A program made the translations under genes and the position numbers. DNA of 64,000 bases from Sediminibacterium sp. GTDB lineage: Bacteria > Bacteroidota > Bacteroidia > Chitinophagales > Chitinophagaceae. The DNA lies in NCBI RefSeq assembly GCF_030695065.1, contig NZ_JAUYTR010000005.1, positions 124,001 through 188,000 of the forward strand. The letters run 5' to 3'. The notes under the pieces are model-generated. The model was not told where the DNA came from. It was given only the letters and a program-made list of their open reading frames with translations, and ran no database searches. Positions 1 through 8,706 of this stretch are shown here, in pieces; within the stretch, counting starts at the first letter, position 1; each line of letters begins with the position of its first letter.

Positions 1-1465
1 AATCACCATCATTATCTAAATCTGCATAAGCCATTCCTGCTGAAAAACTAGGGCTATTAATCCCCCATTCTTTTGATTGATCATTAAAATGCAAATCGCC
101 ATTATTCTTAAATGCATAATTGCTGATTTTCACTTCTGGTAACTGTCTGAGCACTTCGTCTAAGGGTGCATTGGCTACTGCGTTTTGTCTATAAGCCATA
201 AAGTCTTTATCAGACATGTCTTTGGGTAAACCATTGGTTACGAACAAGTCTTTAAATCCATCGTTGTCCATATCCATTAAAAGGGGAGCCCAACTCCAAT
301 CGGTATGAGCTACTCCGCTGAAATAAGCAATCTCACTAAATGCTGGTCTTGAAATAGTATCATATCCTTTTGGAAGAAATCCTTGATTCAGTTGCAATGT
401 ATTTCTTGGATACTGGTAGATATATCCATATCGATCACTATTTTGAAATGTTTGATAACTGATATCGGAGTGCATCATTTTTTGCCGATAATGATCGGCA
501 GGCATCATATCTGTTTCAATAATATCTGCTAATCCATCATTGTTGATATCTGCAATGTCATTGCCCATTGCATTTTTACTGGTATGTTTAAAGTATTTCG
601 CTGCTTGATCGGTAAATGTTCCATTTTGATTATTGATATAAAGCACATTATTAGATAAATAATCATTGCTTACATATATGTCTTTGAATCCATCTTGGTT
701 AATATCTGCAATACTAATTCCCAAACCATGACCTTCTATTAAAATACCCGCCTGTACTGAAACATCTTTAAAAACTGGATGCCCCATGATTGAATCAAAA
801 TTATTTTGGAACAACTTATCTGTATTAGGCCAAGTCCCATCTTTTCTAATAGGCCTGAATTCATTGGGGTAGGTGCCATCTAAATCGTTAACTAAAAGAT
901 AGACGTCTAAATCTTGATCGTTGTCGTAATCAAAAAAAGCAGCCATATGGGTATTGGAAGCATCAGCTAATCCATATTCTACAGCTTGATCTTTGAACTC
1001 AGGAACACCTGTGGCTTTGCTTACGCCTTGATTAATATAAAGTATATTTTTTCTTTTATTACTGTCTGGCAAAACCGCAGCACAAACATAAATATCCATT
1101 AATCCATCATTATTGATATCAATGATACTGGCTCCTTTATTCCATTTACCATTTCCATCAACGCCTGCTTTTTGGGTAATATCTTCAAAAGTTAAATCGC
1201 CTTTATTTAAAAATAGTTTATTGGGCACTCGATTACCCGTAAAGTAAATATCGGGTAAACTATCGTTATTAAAATCTCCAATACCAACCCCACCACCATT
1301 GTAGATATATTCATAATTCAACACATTTAACTCTGGTGATTCGGATATGGTATTTGAAAAAATTAATCCAGATTTTTCTGGGTTAATTTCCATAAAGAGT
1401 GGACGTTTCTGATTACAAGACAAAAGAAATAAAATCAAAAAAACAAGGAAAACAGATGACTTCAT
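1..1465 (-). CDS. VCBS/FG-GAP repeat lipoprotein, 3' end cut by the window edge
   Basis: The reading frame starts at ATG 1465 and is still open at base 1, so about 488 residues are visible and the C-terminus is missing. The N-terminus is a lipoprotein signal with a lipobox ending LLSC (Cys17). The rest is a chain of Asp-rich calcium-loop repeats such as DFNNDSLPDIY, DINNDGLMDIY, DYDNDQDLDVY, DINQDGFKDIY and DMDNDGFKDLF. These are typical of VCBS/FG-GAP beta-propeller proteins, many of which carry an ASPIC/UnbV domain further on. Inference: a surface lipoprotein with calcium-stabilised propeller blades, of unknown substrate. The gene is divergent from the histidine kinase across 128 bp. Confidence 0.85.
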   Translation of the reverse strand, partial: MKSSVFLVFLILFLLSCNQKRPLFMEINPEKSGLIFSNTISESPELNVLNYEYIYNGGGVGIGDFNNDSLPDIYFTGNRVPNKLFLNKGDLTFEDITQKAGVDGNGKWNKGASIIDINNDGLMDIYVCAAVLPDSNKRKNILYINQGVSKATGVPEFKDQAVEYGLADASNTHMAAFFDYDNDQDLDVYLLVNDLDGTYPNEFRPIRKDGTWPNTDKLFQNNFDSIMGHPVFKDVSVQAGILIEGHGLGISIADINQDGFKDIYVSNDYLSNNVLYINNQNGTFTDQAAKYFKHTSKNAMGNDIADINNDGLADIIETDMMPADHYRQKMMHSDISYQTFQNSDRYGYIYQYPRNTLQLNQGFLPKGYDTISRPAFSEIAYFSGVAHTDWSWAPLLMDMDNDGFKDLFVTNGLPKDMSDKDFMAYRQNAVANAPLDEVLRQLPEVKISNYAFKNNGDLHFNDQSKEWGINSPSFSAGMAYADLDNDGD

Positions 1466-1593
1466 ACAGTGTTTTAATAATTGTGTCACTTAAAGTACTA
1501 AATTAGTTTAAGTTTTTGCCATTTAAAATAGGAATGAATAAACAATGTTCAACCATTTAATTCGTTTTTAATACCCCGAATTATCCCCCTTTT

Positions 1594-3471
1594 ATGTTTA
1601 GTGCCAACCGTATTAAATACATTCATTTTATAGGATTTGTCATTGTATTAATTGGCTGTCTAAATTTGGTTGGATGGCAATTTGATATCACGATACTAAA
1701 GAGCTTCTCTAGTGAAATGACATCAATGAATCCGCTCACTGCCATTACTTTTATTGCAGCAGGTATTTGGTTATACTTTTTTAAAGAAAACAGCTTAAAT
1801 ACCCGAACCGTTGCTTTTGGAATATTTGTTTTATTAGTTGGTGTAATACACAGTTTATCAGACCAATTTTCTATTAAATTCATCAATTTAGATCATTTGT
1901 TGTTTCAAGAAAAACTAGATGCTAGTGATATTAATTCACATTTAGCAACTACTACTGCTTTTTTATTTATGCTTAGTGGCATAGTGATGATTAGCTCGCA
2001 TACACAAAAAAAATGGATACTGAATTTTAGGCAGATGCTTAGCACTATTATTTTTACTATAGCCTATAGTTCAATCTTAGGATATATATATGGCAGAGAT
2101 TCTGCTTATAGGTTAGAGGGGGTTCCCACGATTGCTTTAAGCACAGCAATTGTTTTTCTATTACTGAGTGTTTCCTTATTTCTATGTAATATTATGCATG
2201 GAATGCCTAAACTTTTCGCTTCAATATTAGAAGGCAGTGCATTACTAAGAAGGGTTTCTTTTTTTATACTAGTATTCCCTCCTTTTCTTGGCTATCTGAG
2301 AATTATTGGTGAAAGAAAAGGGATGTATAGTTCCGAGATTGGCATAGAATTACATACCATGATATTTACGCTAGTGATTTTTATTCTAGTTTATTTTTAT
2401 GCCAACTTACTAAATAAGAAACAAAAAGCCAGCCTTGTTTTGGAGGCCCAATTAGTTGAAAGTGAAAAGAAATTTAGAAAACTGGTTGCGTCATTAAGAG
2501 AAGGTATAGCTAGTATTGATTATAAGGGTAAAGTTATTTACTGCAACCCGAGTTATTGCAAAATATTAGGATATACAGAATCTGAATTAGTTGGAAGTAA
2601 TGTGATTGAAATGATTATTCCAATAGACAGGCGAGCGTATTTTTTAGATAAATTAACCAATAGAAGTAACGCCATACAAGAAGATTATCAAACTGAAGTT
2701 ATAAGAAAAGATGGAGAAAAAATCACCATTGATATTAAATCGAATGCTTTGTTTAATGACCAAGGAGCTAGTGATGCATATGTTGTGAGCATAACAGATA
2801 TTACAGATGAGATTAGAAAAATTGAAGACATTAAAGCATTTTCTTCCATTGCTGCACATGACTTAAACTCTCCTATCAATAAAATATTGACAGTTGTAGA
2901 TTTAGTAGACCCTAATAGTTTAAACGAAGAAAATAAAGAGTTCTTAGAAATGGTTAAAACAACCATCGTAGGAATGAAAACCCTAACCCAAGATTTATTG
3001 TCTTTTTCAAGGCTAGGTACAAAAGCTTTGGAAAAAACAACAGTAAATATTCATGAAATTGTTCAAGAAGTTTGTAAACAACAAATTCCAGCTAATTTTA
3101 AAGGAAAATTATCTATTCAAGACCTTCCAGTGGCAAAAGCAAACGAAGGAGCAATTAAACAATTATTCAACAATTTGATTTCAAACGCTTTCAAGTACTC
3201 TTCTCGTAAAGAATTACCAGAGATTGAAATAGGTGCATATACAAAAGATGGACAAACATTCTACTTTGTAAAAGATAATGGCGTTGGCTTAAATGCTGAA
3301 CAATTAAAAACCCTATTTACTCCATTTAAGCGTTATCACAGTAAATTTGAAGGAAACGGATTAGGCTTAGCAATAGTAAAAAGAATTATAGATAAACACG
3401 GTGGTAATATTTTTGCCGAATCAGATACAGACAAAGGCTTAACTTTTCATTTCACCCTTTCCCCCGACTAA
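1594..3471 (+). CDS. Membrane-bound PAS sensor histidine kinase
   Basis: A 625-residue hybrid of an N-terminal membrane region and a cytoplasmic kinase. About eight hydrophobic segments lie between residues 9 and 271 and belong to no sensor family I can name. A short linker leads to a PAS domain (about 290-405), then a HisKA region with the H-box AAHDLNSPIN (His422 is the likely phosphorylation site). The ATPase domain follows, with an N-box around 523-537 (LFNNLISNAFKYSS), G1 DNGVGL at 561-566 and G2 GNGLGLAI at 587-594. All catalytic boxes look intact. No response regulator is adjacent, so this is an orphan kinase whose signal and partner are unknown. It ends 2 bp from the convergent galK stop. 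Confidence 0.9.
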   Translation: MFSANRIKYIHFIGFVIVLIGCLNLVGWQFDITILKSFSSEMTSMNPLTAITFIAAGIWLYFFKENSLNTRTVAFGIFVLLVGVIHSLSDQFSIKFINLDHLLFQEKLDASDINSHLATTTAFLFMLSGIVMISSHTQKKWILNFRQMLSTIIFTIAYSSILGYIYGRDSAYRLEGVPTIALSTAIVFLLLSVSLFLCNIMHGMPKLFASILEGSALLRRVSFFILVFPPFLGYLRIIGERKGMYSSEIGIELHTMIFTLVIFILVYFYANLLNKKQKASLVLEAQLVESEKKFRKLVASLREGIASIDYKGKVIYCNPSYCKILGYTESELVGSNVIEMIIPIDRRAYFLDKLTNRSNAIQEDYQTEVIRKDGEKITIDIKSNALFNDQGASDAYVVSITDITDEIRKIEDIKAFSSIAAHDLNSPINKILTVVDLVDPNSLNEENKEFLEMVKTTIVGMKTLTQDLLSFSRLGTKALEKTTVNIHEIVQEVCKQQIPANFKGKLSIQDLPVAKANEGAIKQLFNNLISNAFKYSSRKELPEIEIGAYTKDGQTFYFVKDNGVGLNAEQLKTLFTPFKRYHSKFEGNGLGLAIVKRIIDKHGGNIFAESDTDKGLTFHFTLSPD

Positions 3472-3473
3472 TT

Positions 3474-4625
3474 TCAAATTACATCCGTACCGTTTTGTAT
3501 TGTTGCTATATAATAATCGAGTGGCAATCCCATTGCCTCTTCGTAAGCCGACTTTATGCTATTGATAAGCGTATTAATTTTATCAGATTGAACCAAATTG
3601 ATTGTACAACCACCAAACCCTCCACCCATCATTCTTGCGCCAATTACTTCTTTACGTGCCCTTACAAAGTCTACTAAGTAATCCAATTCTTTACAACTTA
3701 CTTCGTATTGTCTACTTAGTCCATCATGTGTTTTAAACATACAATCGCCTAATGCAATTATATTATCTTCTTGCAAAAATTGGCATGCCTGATTCAAGCG
3801 TTCCATTTCATCAACAACAAATCGACTCCGTTGATAAACTACATTATTAAATGGCAAAACATATTGATTGAGCATTTCAACAGTTGCATCTCTTAATGAA
3901 ATTACTGCTGGATGATATGCTTGAATCATTTCTACCGCTTGTATACATTCTAATCGGCGAGTATTGTATTCAGAAGAAGCCAATGAATGTTTTACATTAG
4001 TATTTAATAATACTATTTTAATTCCATCTAGTTTAAATGGAACATATTCAAATTCAAGTGAACGGCAGTCTAATTTTATTACTTGATTTGTCTTACCCAT
4101 CATAGAAGCAAATTGATCCATAATCCCACATATTACCCCTGCATATTCATGCTCTGCTTTCTGAGCCATAGTAACCATTTCTACTCGTTCAATATTGGTT
4201 TGCAGTAAATGATTCAATGCAAAAACAGTAGCACACTCAACAGCAGCAGAAGAAGATAATCCGGCACCTATAGGTACATCACTTGCTAATACTGCATTAA
4301 AACCAGGTAAAGAAATATTGCGTTTTAAAAACTGTGCTGCAGCACCTAATATATAATTGGGCCAACTTATATCGCCAATAGGTTTTAGCTCGTCAACTGT
4401 AGTAGAAAATGTTTCATTTAAATCTAAGGCAGTCAAATGAATTTCATTATCATTTCTTAAAGAAACCGCCAAATAAGCCGCTTTATCAATTGCTGCTGGC
4501 AAAACAAAACCATTATTATAATCTGCATGTTCGCCAATAATATTGACTCTTCCTGGAGACCTCACAATTACGGCAGGCTGAAGATTGTATTGATCAAAAA
4601 AAAAATTTTCTACTGTTGCTTTCAT
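3474..4625 (-). CDS. galK: Galactokinase
   Basis: A 383-residue GHMP-family sugar kinase that phosphorylates alpha-D-galactose at C1 with ATP in the Leloir pathway. The galactokinase signature GRVNIIGEHADYN is near residues 26-38, the GHMP ATP loop PIGAGLSSSAA lies near 115-125, and the C-terminal glycine motif MGGGFGGC is near 340. Length is normal for the family. No galT, galE or mutarotase is in the window. The gene lies 24 bp downstream of the FGE-like gene on the same strand, but the gap holds its own TAATTTTG element, 8 nt before the ATG. Cytoplasmic. Confidence 0.96.
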   Translation of the reverse strand: MKATVENFFFDQYNLQPAVIVRSPGRVNIIGEHADYNNGFVLPAAIDKAAYLAVSLRNDNEIHLTALDLNETFSTTVDELKPIGDISWPNYILGAAAQFLKRNISLPGFNAVLASDVPIGAGLSSSAAVECATVFALNHLLQTNIERVEMVTMAQKAEHEYAGVICGIMDQFASMMGKTNQVIKLDCRSLEFEYVPFKLDGIKIVLLNTNVKHSLASSEYNTRRLECIQAVEMIQAYHPAVISLRDATVEMLNQYVLPFNNVVYQRSRFVVDEMERLNQACQFLQEDNIIALGDCMFKTHDGLSRQYEVSCKELDYLVDFVRARKEVIGARMMGGGFGGCTINLVQSDKINTLINSIKSAYEEAMGLPLDYYIATIQNGTDVI

Positions 4626-4632
4626 GGTTTAC

Positions 4633-4640
4633 CAAAATTA
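4633..4640 (-). promoter_or_regulatory. Candidate -7 element TAATTTTG for galK
   Basis: On the minus strand TAATTTTG matches the Bacteroidota -7 consensus TAnnTTTG. Its G lies 8 nt before the galK ATG, which leaves almost no 5' leader. No clear -33 TTG is visible at the expected spacing. Confidence 0.4.
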
Positions 4641-4649
4641 AAAGGAATT

Positions 4650-5759
4650 CTAATTCCGAACACATCTAAATCCGGTATGTTCCAAACCTGTATCAGGGCT
4701 ACTCTTCATTCTTCTTGCAACACGATATCCACTACAATATGAATCATTACATAGAAAGCTTCCGCCACGTAACACTCTTTTAGGGGTATAAGGGTCTTGT
4801 GGGTCATAGCTTTTATTAGGTCCTATGGGATTATAGCTGTTGGTTTTTTCAAGCGTCTTATAATAATCATGACCATACCAATCACTACACCATTCCCAAA
4901 CATTTCCAGCCATGTCGAATAATCCAAAATTGTTACATGAAAACATTTTTACTGGGGCATATTTTAAATATCCATCTTTCTGCTCGTTGTAATATGGGAA
5001 AGTTCCTTCCCAACTATTTGTTTTAGGTTTTCCTTGATTAACTGGCTCGTTGCCCCAAGGATAAATCTGGTTGATCCGTCCACCCCTTGCTGCAAATTCC
5101 CACTCAGCTTCTGTAGGTAATCTTTTCCCAGCCCATTTACAATATGCCATTGCATCGTCCCAGCTTACATGAACTACGGGACAATTTTCTTTCCCTTTTA
5201 TTGAACTGCCTGGCCCCTGTGGATGCTTCCAATTTGCCCCTGTAACCCAACTCCACCACTGACTATAATCGTTTAAGTTAACCGGCCCAGTACTTTGTTT
5301 AAACACTAAAGAAGCAGCAACTAATAAACTATCAGCTGGTTTAGGTGTACCTGGCGGTACTGATTTTTTTAATTCATTCCAATCAGGTTTACGCTCTGCT
5401 GTGGTTATATATTGAGTTGCATCCACAAATTGTTGAAACTGCGCATTGGTAACTTCCGTTATATCCATATAAAATGGCGCAATTGTTACTTTATGTTTGG
5501 GGAATTCATCTTCCGCAGATTGATCATTATCTCCTCCCATTTCAAAACTTCCACCAGGTATCAAAACCATATTTTCATAGGTACTATCACCTCCAAAAGC
5601 AATCGTTGAATCTGCAGAAGCGCTAAATCGTTGAGTCACTTGCATACAAGCATGAGCAGTGTCTTTTTGTGCTTCCACTTGTTGATTATTGTTGCGGTTG
5701 TTACAACTAAATAGCAACAACAAAATGCAAGAAATATATCCGCCCTCTTTTGTAAACAT
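4650..5759 (-). CDS. Formylglycine-generating enzyme (SUMF1) family lipoprotein
   Basis: A 369-residue protein with a lipoprotein signal (lipobox LLFSC, Cys19) and an FGE-sulfatase domain from about residue 62 to the end. The domain opens with MVLIPGGSFEMGG, contains LPTEAEWEFAARGG near 214-227 and NVWEWCSDWYG near 286-296, and ends with RGGSFLCNDSYCSGYR. The two cysteines of that last block, Cys337 and Cys342, align with the catalytic copper-binding pair of true FGE, which converts a sulfatase cysteine to formylglycine. Many SUMF1-domain proteins lack this pair. Inference: a periplasmic or surface-anchored sulfatase-maturing enzyme, although no sulfatase lies in this window. A GldJ-like structural role is the alternative. 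It is followed by galK. Confidence 0.88.
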   Translation of the reverse strand: MFTKEGGYISCILLLLFSCNNRNNNQQVEAQKDTAHACMQVTQRFSASADSTIAFGGDSTYENMVLIPGGSFEMGGDNDQSAEDEFPKHKVTIAPFYMDITEVTNAQFQQFVDATQYITTAERKPDWNELKKSVPPGTPKPADSLLVAASLVFKQSTGPVNLNDYSQWWSWVTGANWKHPQGPGSSIKGKENCPVVHVSWDDAMAYCKWAGKRLPTEAEWEFAARGGRINQIYPWGNEPVNQGKPKTNSWEGTFPYYNEQKDGYLKYAPVKMFSCNNFGLFDMAGNVWEWCSDWYGHDYYKTLEKTNSYNPIGPNKSYDPQDPYTPKRVLRGGSFLCNDSYCSGYRVARRMKSSPDTGLEHTGFRCVRN

Positions 5760-5847
5760 CCATTTTATTTTGTATTCCCTAGATCTTCAGCTAAGTTATA
5801 CAATTATGGCGCTGATAAATTACCCAACTCAGTATTAGTGTATTTGT

Positions 5848-6528
5848 TTAATTACCTCTTTCCATATCACTGTTAATTATTGCGTCAAAATCCGACTGAG
5901 AAATAAATTGAGGTGTATACGAACCACCTGAATTTAAAATATTTTTATAAAAAGAGCGCATATGATTCCGACTTCCTTTATTTAAATTACCATAAACGAG
6001 TTTGATATCTTGGTTATCAATTTTTAATAGCGCCTTATTTAAATCAAAAATGTCTAAATCTTCAATTGTAGCTCCAACTTTAAATGCGTTGAGCAATGAA
6101 ATATTACCAGTGGCAACTAATTGATTATATAAGTTTTGAAGTGTTACATTATTAAAAACACCTACCGCATTTGACCCCACAGGATCAGGTATAGCATACT
6201 TGTTTAACAAAATCAGCACCGCATCCATATGAGTTTGTTCACTTTTAGCAATATTTGTGAATGGATTTGCTCCCCACTTATTATATAAAGTGGTATAAAC
6301 ATCTCTTGCTAGTTTTTCTTCTTCGCGAATAAATGAAAGACTAGCTAACTCATCAGCATTTAAATCTTCTTTAGGTAACGCTGTAATTTGAGCTTGCAAA
6401 ATTTCCTTGTTAATATCGCCATTGTTATTTGCATTAGAATCATTAACAGATTTGGTACATGAACTAAACACGACTATGCTTAATGCAAGCATAAAATATA
6501 TTCCGATTGTATTAACTAGCTTTTTCAT
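5848..6528 (-). CDS. DUF2202 ferritin-like lipoprotein
   Basis: The start at 6528 gives a 226-residue protein with a clean lipoprotein signal (lipobox FSSC, Cys24). The frame extends upstream to 6615, but the extra 29 residues would bury the signal peptide. The DUF2202 core runs from about 55 to 200: EEEKLARDVY, then SEQTH (Glu97-x-x-His100), GATIEDLDI and RNHM (His189). These Glu/His positions are what a four-helix ferritin-like di-iron bundle would use. The family has no established function. A TAACTTTG element lies about 32 nt upstream of the ATG. Placement in the ferritin-like superfamily is from family knowledge; metal binding is inferred. Confidence 0.82.
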   Translation of the reverse strand: MKKLVNTIGIYFMLALSIVVFSSCTKSVNDSNANNNGDINKEILQAQITALPKEDLNADELASLSFIREEEKLARDVYTTLYNKWGANPFTNIAKSEQTHMDAVLILLNKYAIPDPVGSNAVGVFNNVTLQNLYNQLVATGNISLLNAFKVGATIEDLDIFDLNKALLKIDNQDIKLVYGNLNKGSRNHMRSFYKNILNSGGSYTPQFISQSDFDAIINSDMERGN

Positions 6529-6564
6529 TGAGAAGTAATTTAATGATGATAATTTTTTACAACT

Positions 6565-6572
6565 CAAAGTTA
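6565..6572 (-). promoter_or_regulatory. Candidate -7 element TAACTTTG for the DUF2202 gene
   Basis: TAACTTTG on the minus strand matches TAnnTTTG. It would start transcription roughly 30 nt upstream of the ATG at 6528, which supports that start over the longer frame. Confidence 0.4.
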
Positions 6573-6683
6573 GTTTTACTATAATCAACTTAAGGTAACA
6601 TCTGTTACAAAGCACTCAATACTGCATCTTTGCAAATTCAGCTATTCCATCTCCAATTTCCCTCAAAATAATCTTAGTTTGAA

Positions 6684-7082
6684 CTACAGCTCAACAAACT
6701 CTACAAATACACCTAATATGATATGCCATACTAAATAATGACCTAGTCTTACTGCTAATGAAGCTATAAAACCGTATTGCATATAACTCTTAAATTGCCA
6801 AGCATTCATTGCAATACCACTGACAGTAGCATAAATAATAAACCATAAGGCACCAGAACTATATAAAAATATACTGTAGGGAAATGGCTGCAAAAAAGGC
6901 GGCATTTCGGTATATGGTTCAGGATGTAAGATTATTTTTACAACAATCAAATCTAAAATTCCAAAAATCATCCCAACACCAAGTGTTGATACCCATCCAT
7001 TCTTTTTTTTGTTAATTGTGTCTATAGAAGGCAATGATGCCTTTTCTTGCATCAAGAGTAGAGGAAGAATCGGCAATATCAT
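6684..7082 (-). CDS. Small polytopic membrane protein of unknown function
   Basis: About 132 residues starting at ATG 7082. The frame could also open at TTG 7088, or at the internal ATG 7052, which gives MQEKASLPSIDTINKKKNG before the first membrane segment. Three hydrophobic segments can be seen, roughly residues 31-53, 68-93 and 103-129, joined by short loops; one loop is proline-rich (PEPYTEMPPFLQPFPYS). I do not recognise the family. It stands alone on the minus strand between the serine hydrolase and the DUF2202 gene, with 79 bp upstream. Confidence 0.6.
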   Translation of the reverse strand: MILPILPLLLMQEKASLPSIDTINKKKNGWVSTLGVGMIFGILDLIVVKIILHPEPYTEMPPFLQPFPYSIFLYSSGALWFIIYATVSGIAMNAWQFKSYMQYGFIASLAVRLGHYLVWHIILGVFVEFVEL

Positions 7083-7161
7083 TAGCAAGATATTTTTTAT
7101 AAGCCATATTTTTTACAATTAAATTGACCCTCCAAAAATAGCTTTTGCAAGTAAACTACTA

Positions 7162-8526
7162 TCAATTATCAATAGTCTTTTTTACTTTCATTTTTACCCC
7201 GCTCTCAATAAAGGAAACAGCAACAACTTCTTTTCTGTAATTCAGCTCAAATTCAATTGCAATCTCTACATCTTGATCTGAGATATAAAACTTATTTTCC
7301 GACTCTGGCACCAGTTCCATATCAGTTCCAAGTTGAAGATATAACTTGTTATTTTTATTAATAATATTCAGCGGAAAGGGAATTGATTTGCCTACAAATT
7401 TTCCTACATAACGCTTTAAAATAGATGGGTCTATTTTTATTGGAATATGCTTGTATGGGGGTATTACATTTTGATCAAAAAGTATTGCAGCAAGGCCCCG
7501 AGGAAGAAAATCTATATTTGTATTACGGTTTGTTAAGATAATGATACGTATACCATCTACTGGATAATGCATCAACAACGAAGTGAAACCAGTAAGAGAA
7601 CCAGAATGAAATATTACACGGCGATTGAAAAAAGAATCCACAAAAACGCCATAACCATAACCCCGATCGCCGGCATTCGGTTGATTCATTTTACTCAAAG
7701 ATTCTTTATTAATTATTTTACCCTTATATAACGCATCACACCATTTTGATAAATCGCCAACAGTTGAGAATAAGCCGCCAGCACTAAAGGCAGCATTAAT
7801 GGCAATAATATCTTTAGGCTTCCATCCTTGTGGTGTTTTTATATACCCAGTTGAATGAAAAGGTATGATGGAATCTGCCCTATACAGATCTGTATTCATC
7901 ATAGCTGCAGGGAGTAATAGATTTTTATAAATATAGTCTCTATAGGTTTCGCCACTTACCTGTTCTATGATGTATCCTAAAAGAACGTATCCAGAATTAC
8001 TGTATCGCCAAAATGTTCCCGGTGAAAAATCAAATGGTTTGTTTTTGAATAGATTGATTATGGAATCTTTTAATTGTTTAATTGAAATATTTGGATTGAG
8101 TTCATCAAGCGCTGGATTTTCTAGGTAATTATATATTCCAGATGTATGGTTGAGCAGCATATGTATTGTAATACTATCACCTTTAGGATAACCTGGGAAA
8201 AACTTACTCACCTTATCATCCATTTGCAATTTACCCTGCTCTGCTAGTTTAAGAATAGCCACAGCTGTGAATTGTTTAGTTACAGAAGCAATTTGAAAAC
8301 GGGTGTCTACAGTATTAGAAATTTTCCACTCCCTGTTCGCTTCGCCAAATGCTTTCTGATAAATTTCTTTACCATTTTTTGCAATAAATACGACCCCAGA
8401 AAAATCGTGCGCCATATTATAACCTTCCATGTATTTATCTAGAAGGGCTGTATAATTTTTTTGAGCCATTATAGACAATGGATAGATAATAATGAAGAGA
8501 AAGAAATAAAATGGTTTTTTGAGCAT
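7162..8526 (-). CDS. Serine hydrolase, class C beta-lactamase / D-Ala-D-Ala peptidase fold
   Basis: A 454-residue exported protein with a signal peptide ending near residue 21 (SIMAQ). The beta-lactamase-family catalytic set is complete: SVTK at 81-84 (nucleophile Ser81, Lys84), YSN at 175-177, and HSG at 307-309 in place of KTG. After the catalytic domain (about 25-345) a further domain of about 100 residues resembles the C-terminal beta-domain common in this family. Members act as D-amino-acid peptidases, esterases or cell-wall carboxypeptidases; resistance to beta-lactams cannot be inferred. A promoter-like TTTG-N17-TAATTTTG lies 20-50 nt upstream. Confidence 0.88.
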   Translation of the reverse strand: MLKKPFYFFLFIIIYPLSIMAQKNYTALLDKYMEGYNMAHDFSGVVFIAKNGKEIYQKAFGEANREWKISNTVDTRFQIASVTKQFTAVAILKLAEQGKLQMDDKVSKFFPGYPKGDSITIHMLLNHTSGIYNYLENPALDELNPNISIKQLKDSIINLFKNKPFDFSPGTFWRYSNSGYVLLGYIIEQVSGETYRDYIYKNLLLPAAMMNTDLYRADSIIPFHSTGYIKTPQGWKPKDIIAINAAFSAGGLFSTVGDLSKWCDALYKGKIINKESLSKMNQPNAGDRGYGYGVFVDSFFNRRVIFHSGSLTGFTSLLMHYPVDGIRIIILTNRNTNIDFLPRGLAAILFDQNVIPPYKHIPIKIDPSILKRYVGKFVGKSIPFPLNIINKNNKLYLQLGTDMELVPESENKFYISDQDVEIAIEFELNYRKEVVAVSFIESGVKMKVKKTIDN

Positions 8527-8545
8527 GATATAATTTTATCCTATT

Positions 8546-8574
8546 CAAAATTACCAATAGCAATAGTGAACAAA
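8546..8574 (-). promoter_or_regulatory. Candidate Bacteroidota promoter for the serine hydrolase
   Basis: On the minus strand a TTTG (complement of 8571-8574) is followed after 17 nt by TAATTTTG (8546-8553). This is close to the TTTG / TAnnTTTG arrangement of Bacteroidota housekeeping promoters, and transcription would start about 15 nt before the ATG at 8526. Confidence 0.45.
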
Positions 8575-8648
8575 AACCACATAAATATGTGAATTTAAAC
8601 TCTAAAGAGTATAAACGATTTTGCAGCATGATGAATAGTAAAGGGGTT

Positions 8649-8668
8649 ATCCCGACTAAAGTCGGGAT
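8649..8668. repeat. Perfect 9-bp inverted repeat (hairpin)
   Basis: ATCCCGACT and AGTCGGGAT are separated by 2 nt. The hairpin is G+C-rich in an A+T-rich gap and is followed on the plus strand by GATTTTT. It abuts the larger inverted repeat that ends mnmE. It may act as a second terminator or a transcript-stabilising hairpin. Confidence 0.6.
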
Positions 8669-8706
8669 GATTTTTACTCACTCACTTCGTTCGTGAGCAA
8701 AAATCA
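8668..8706 (-). terminator. Inverted repeat ending mnmE, probable terminator
   Basis: A 13-nt arm TGATTTTTACTCA (8668-8680) pairs with TGAGCAAAAATCA (8694-8706) with one mismatch, and a nested CTCAC/GTGAG stem lies inside it. The right arm includes the mnmE TGA stop codon (8704-8706). The A/T-rich outer stem gives a T-run on either strand, so it could work in both directions. Confidence 0.6.

Noticed and set aside
7012..7107. A 31-codon frame starting at ATG 7107 that overlaps the start of the small membrane protein, possible frameshift
   Set aside because: Its sequence is polar and would not extend the membrane protein sensibly; the membrane frame has its own start at 7082 or 7052.
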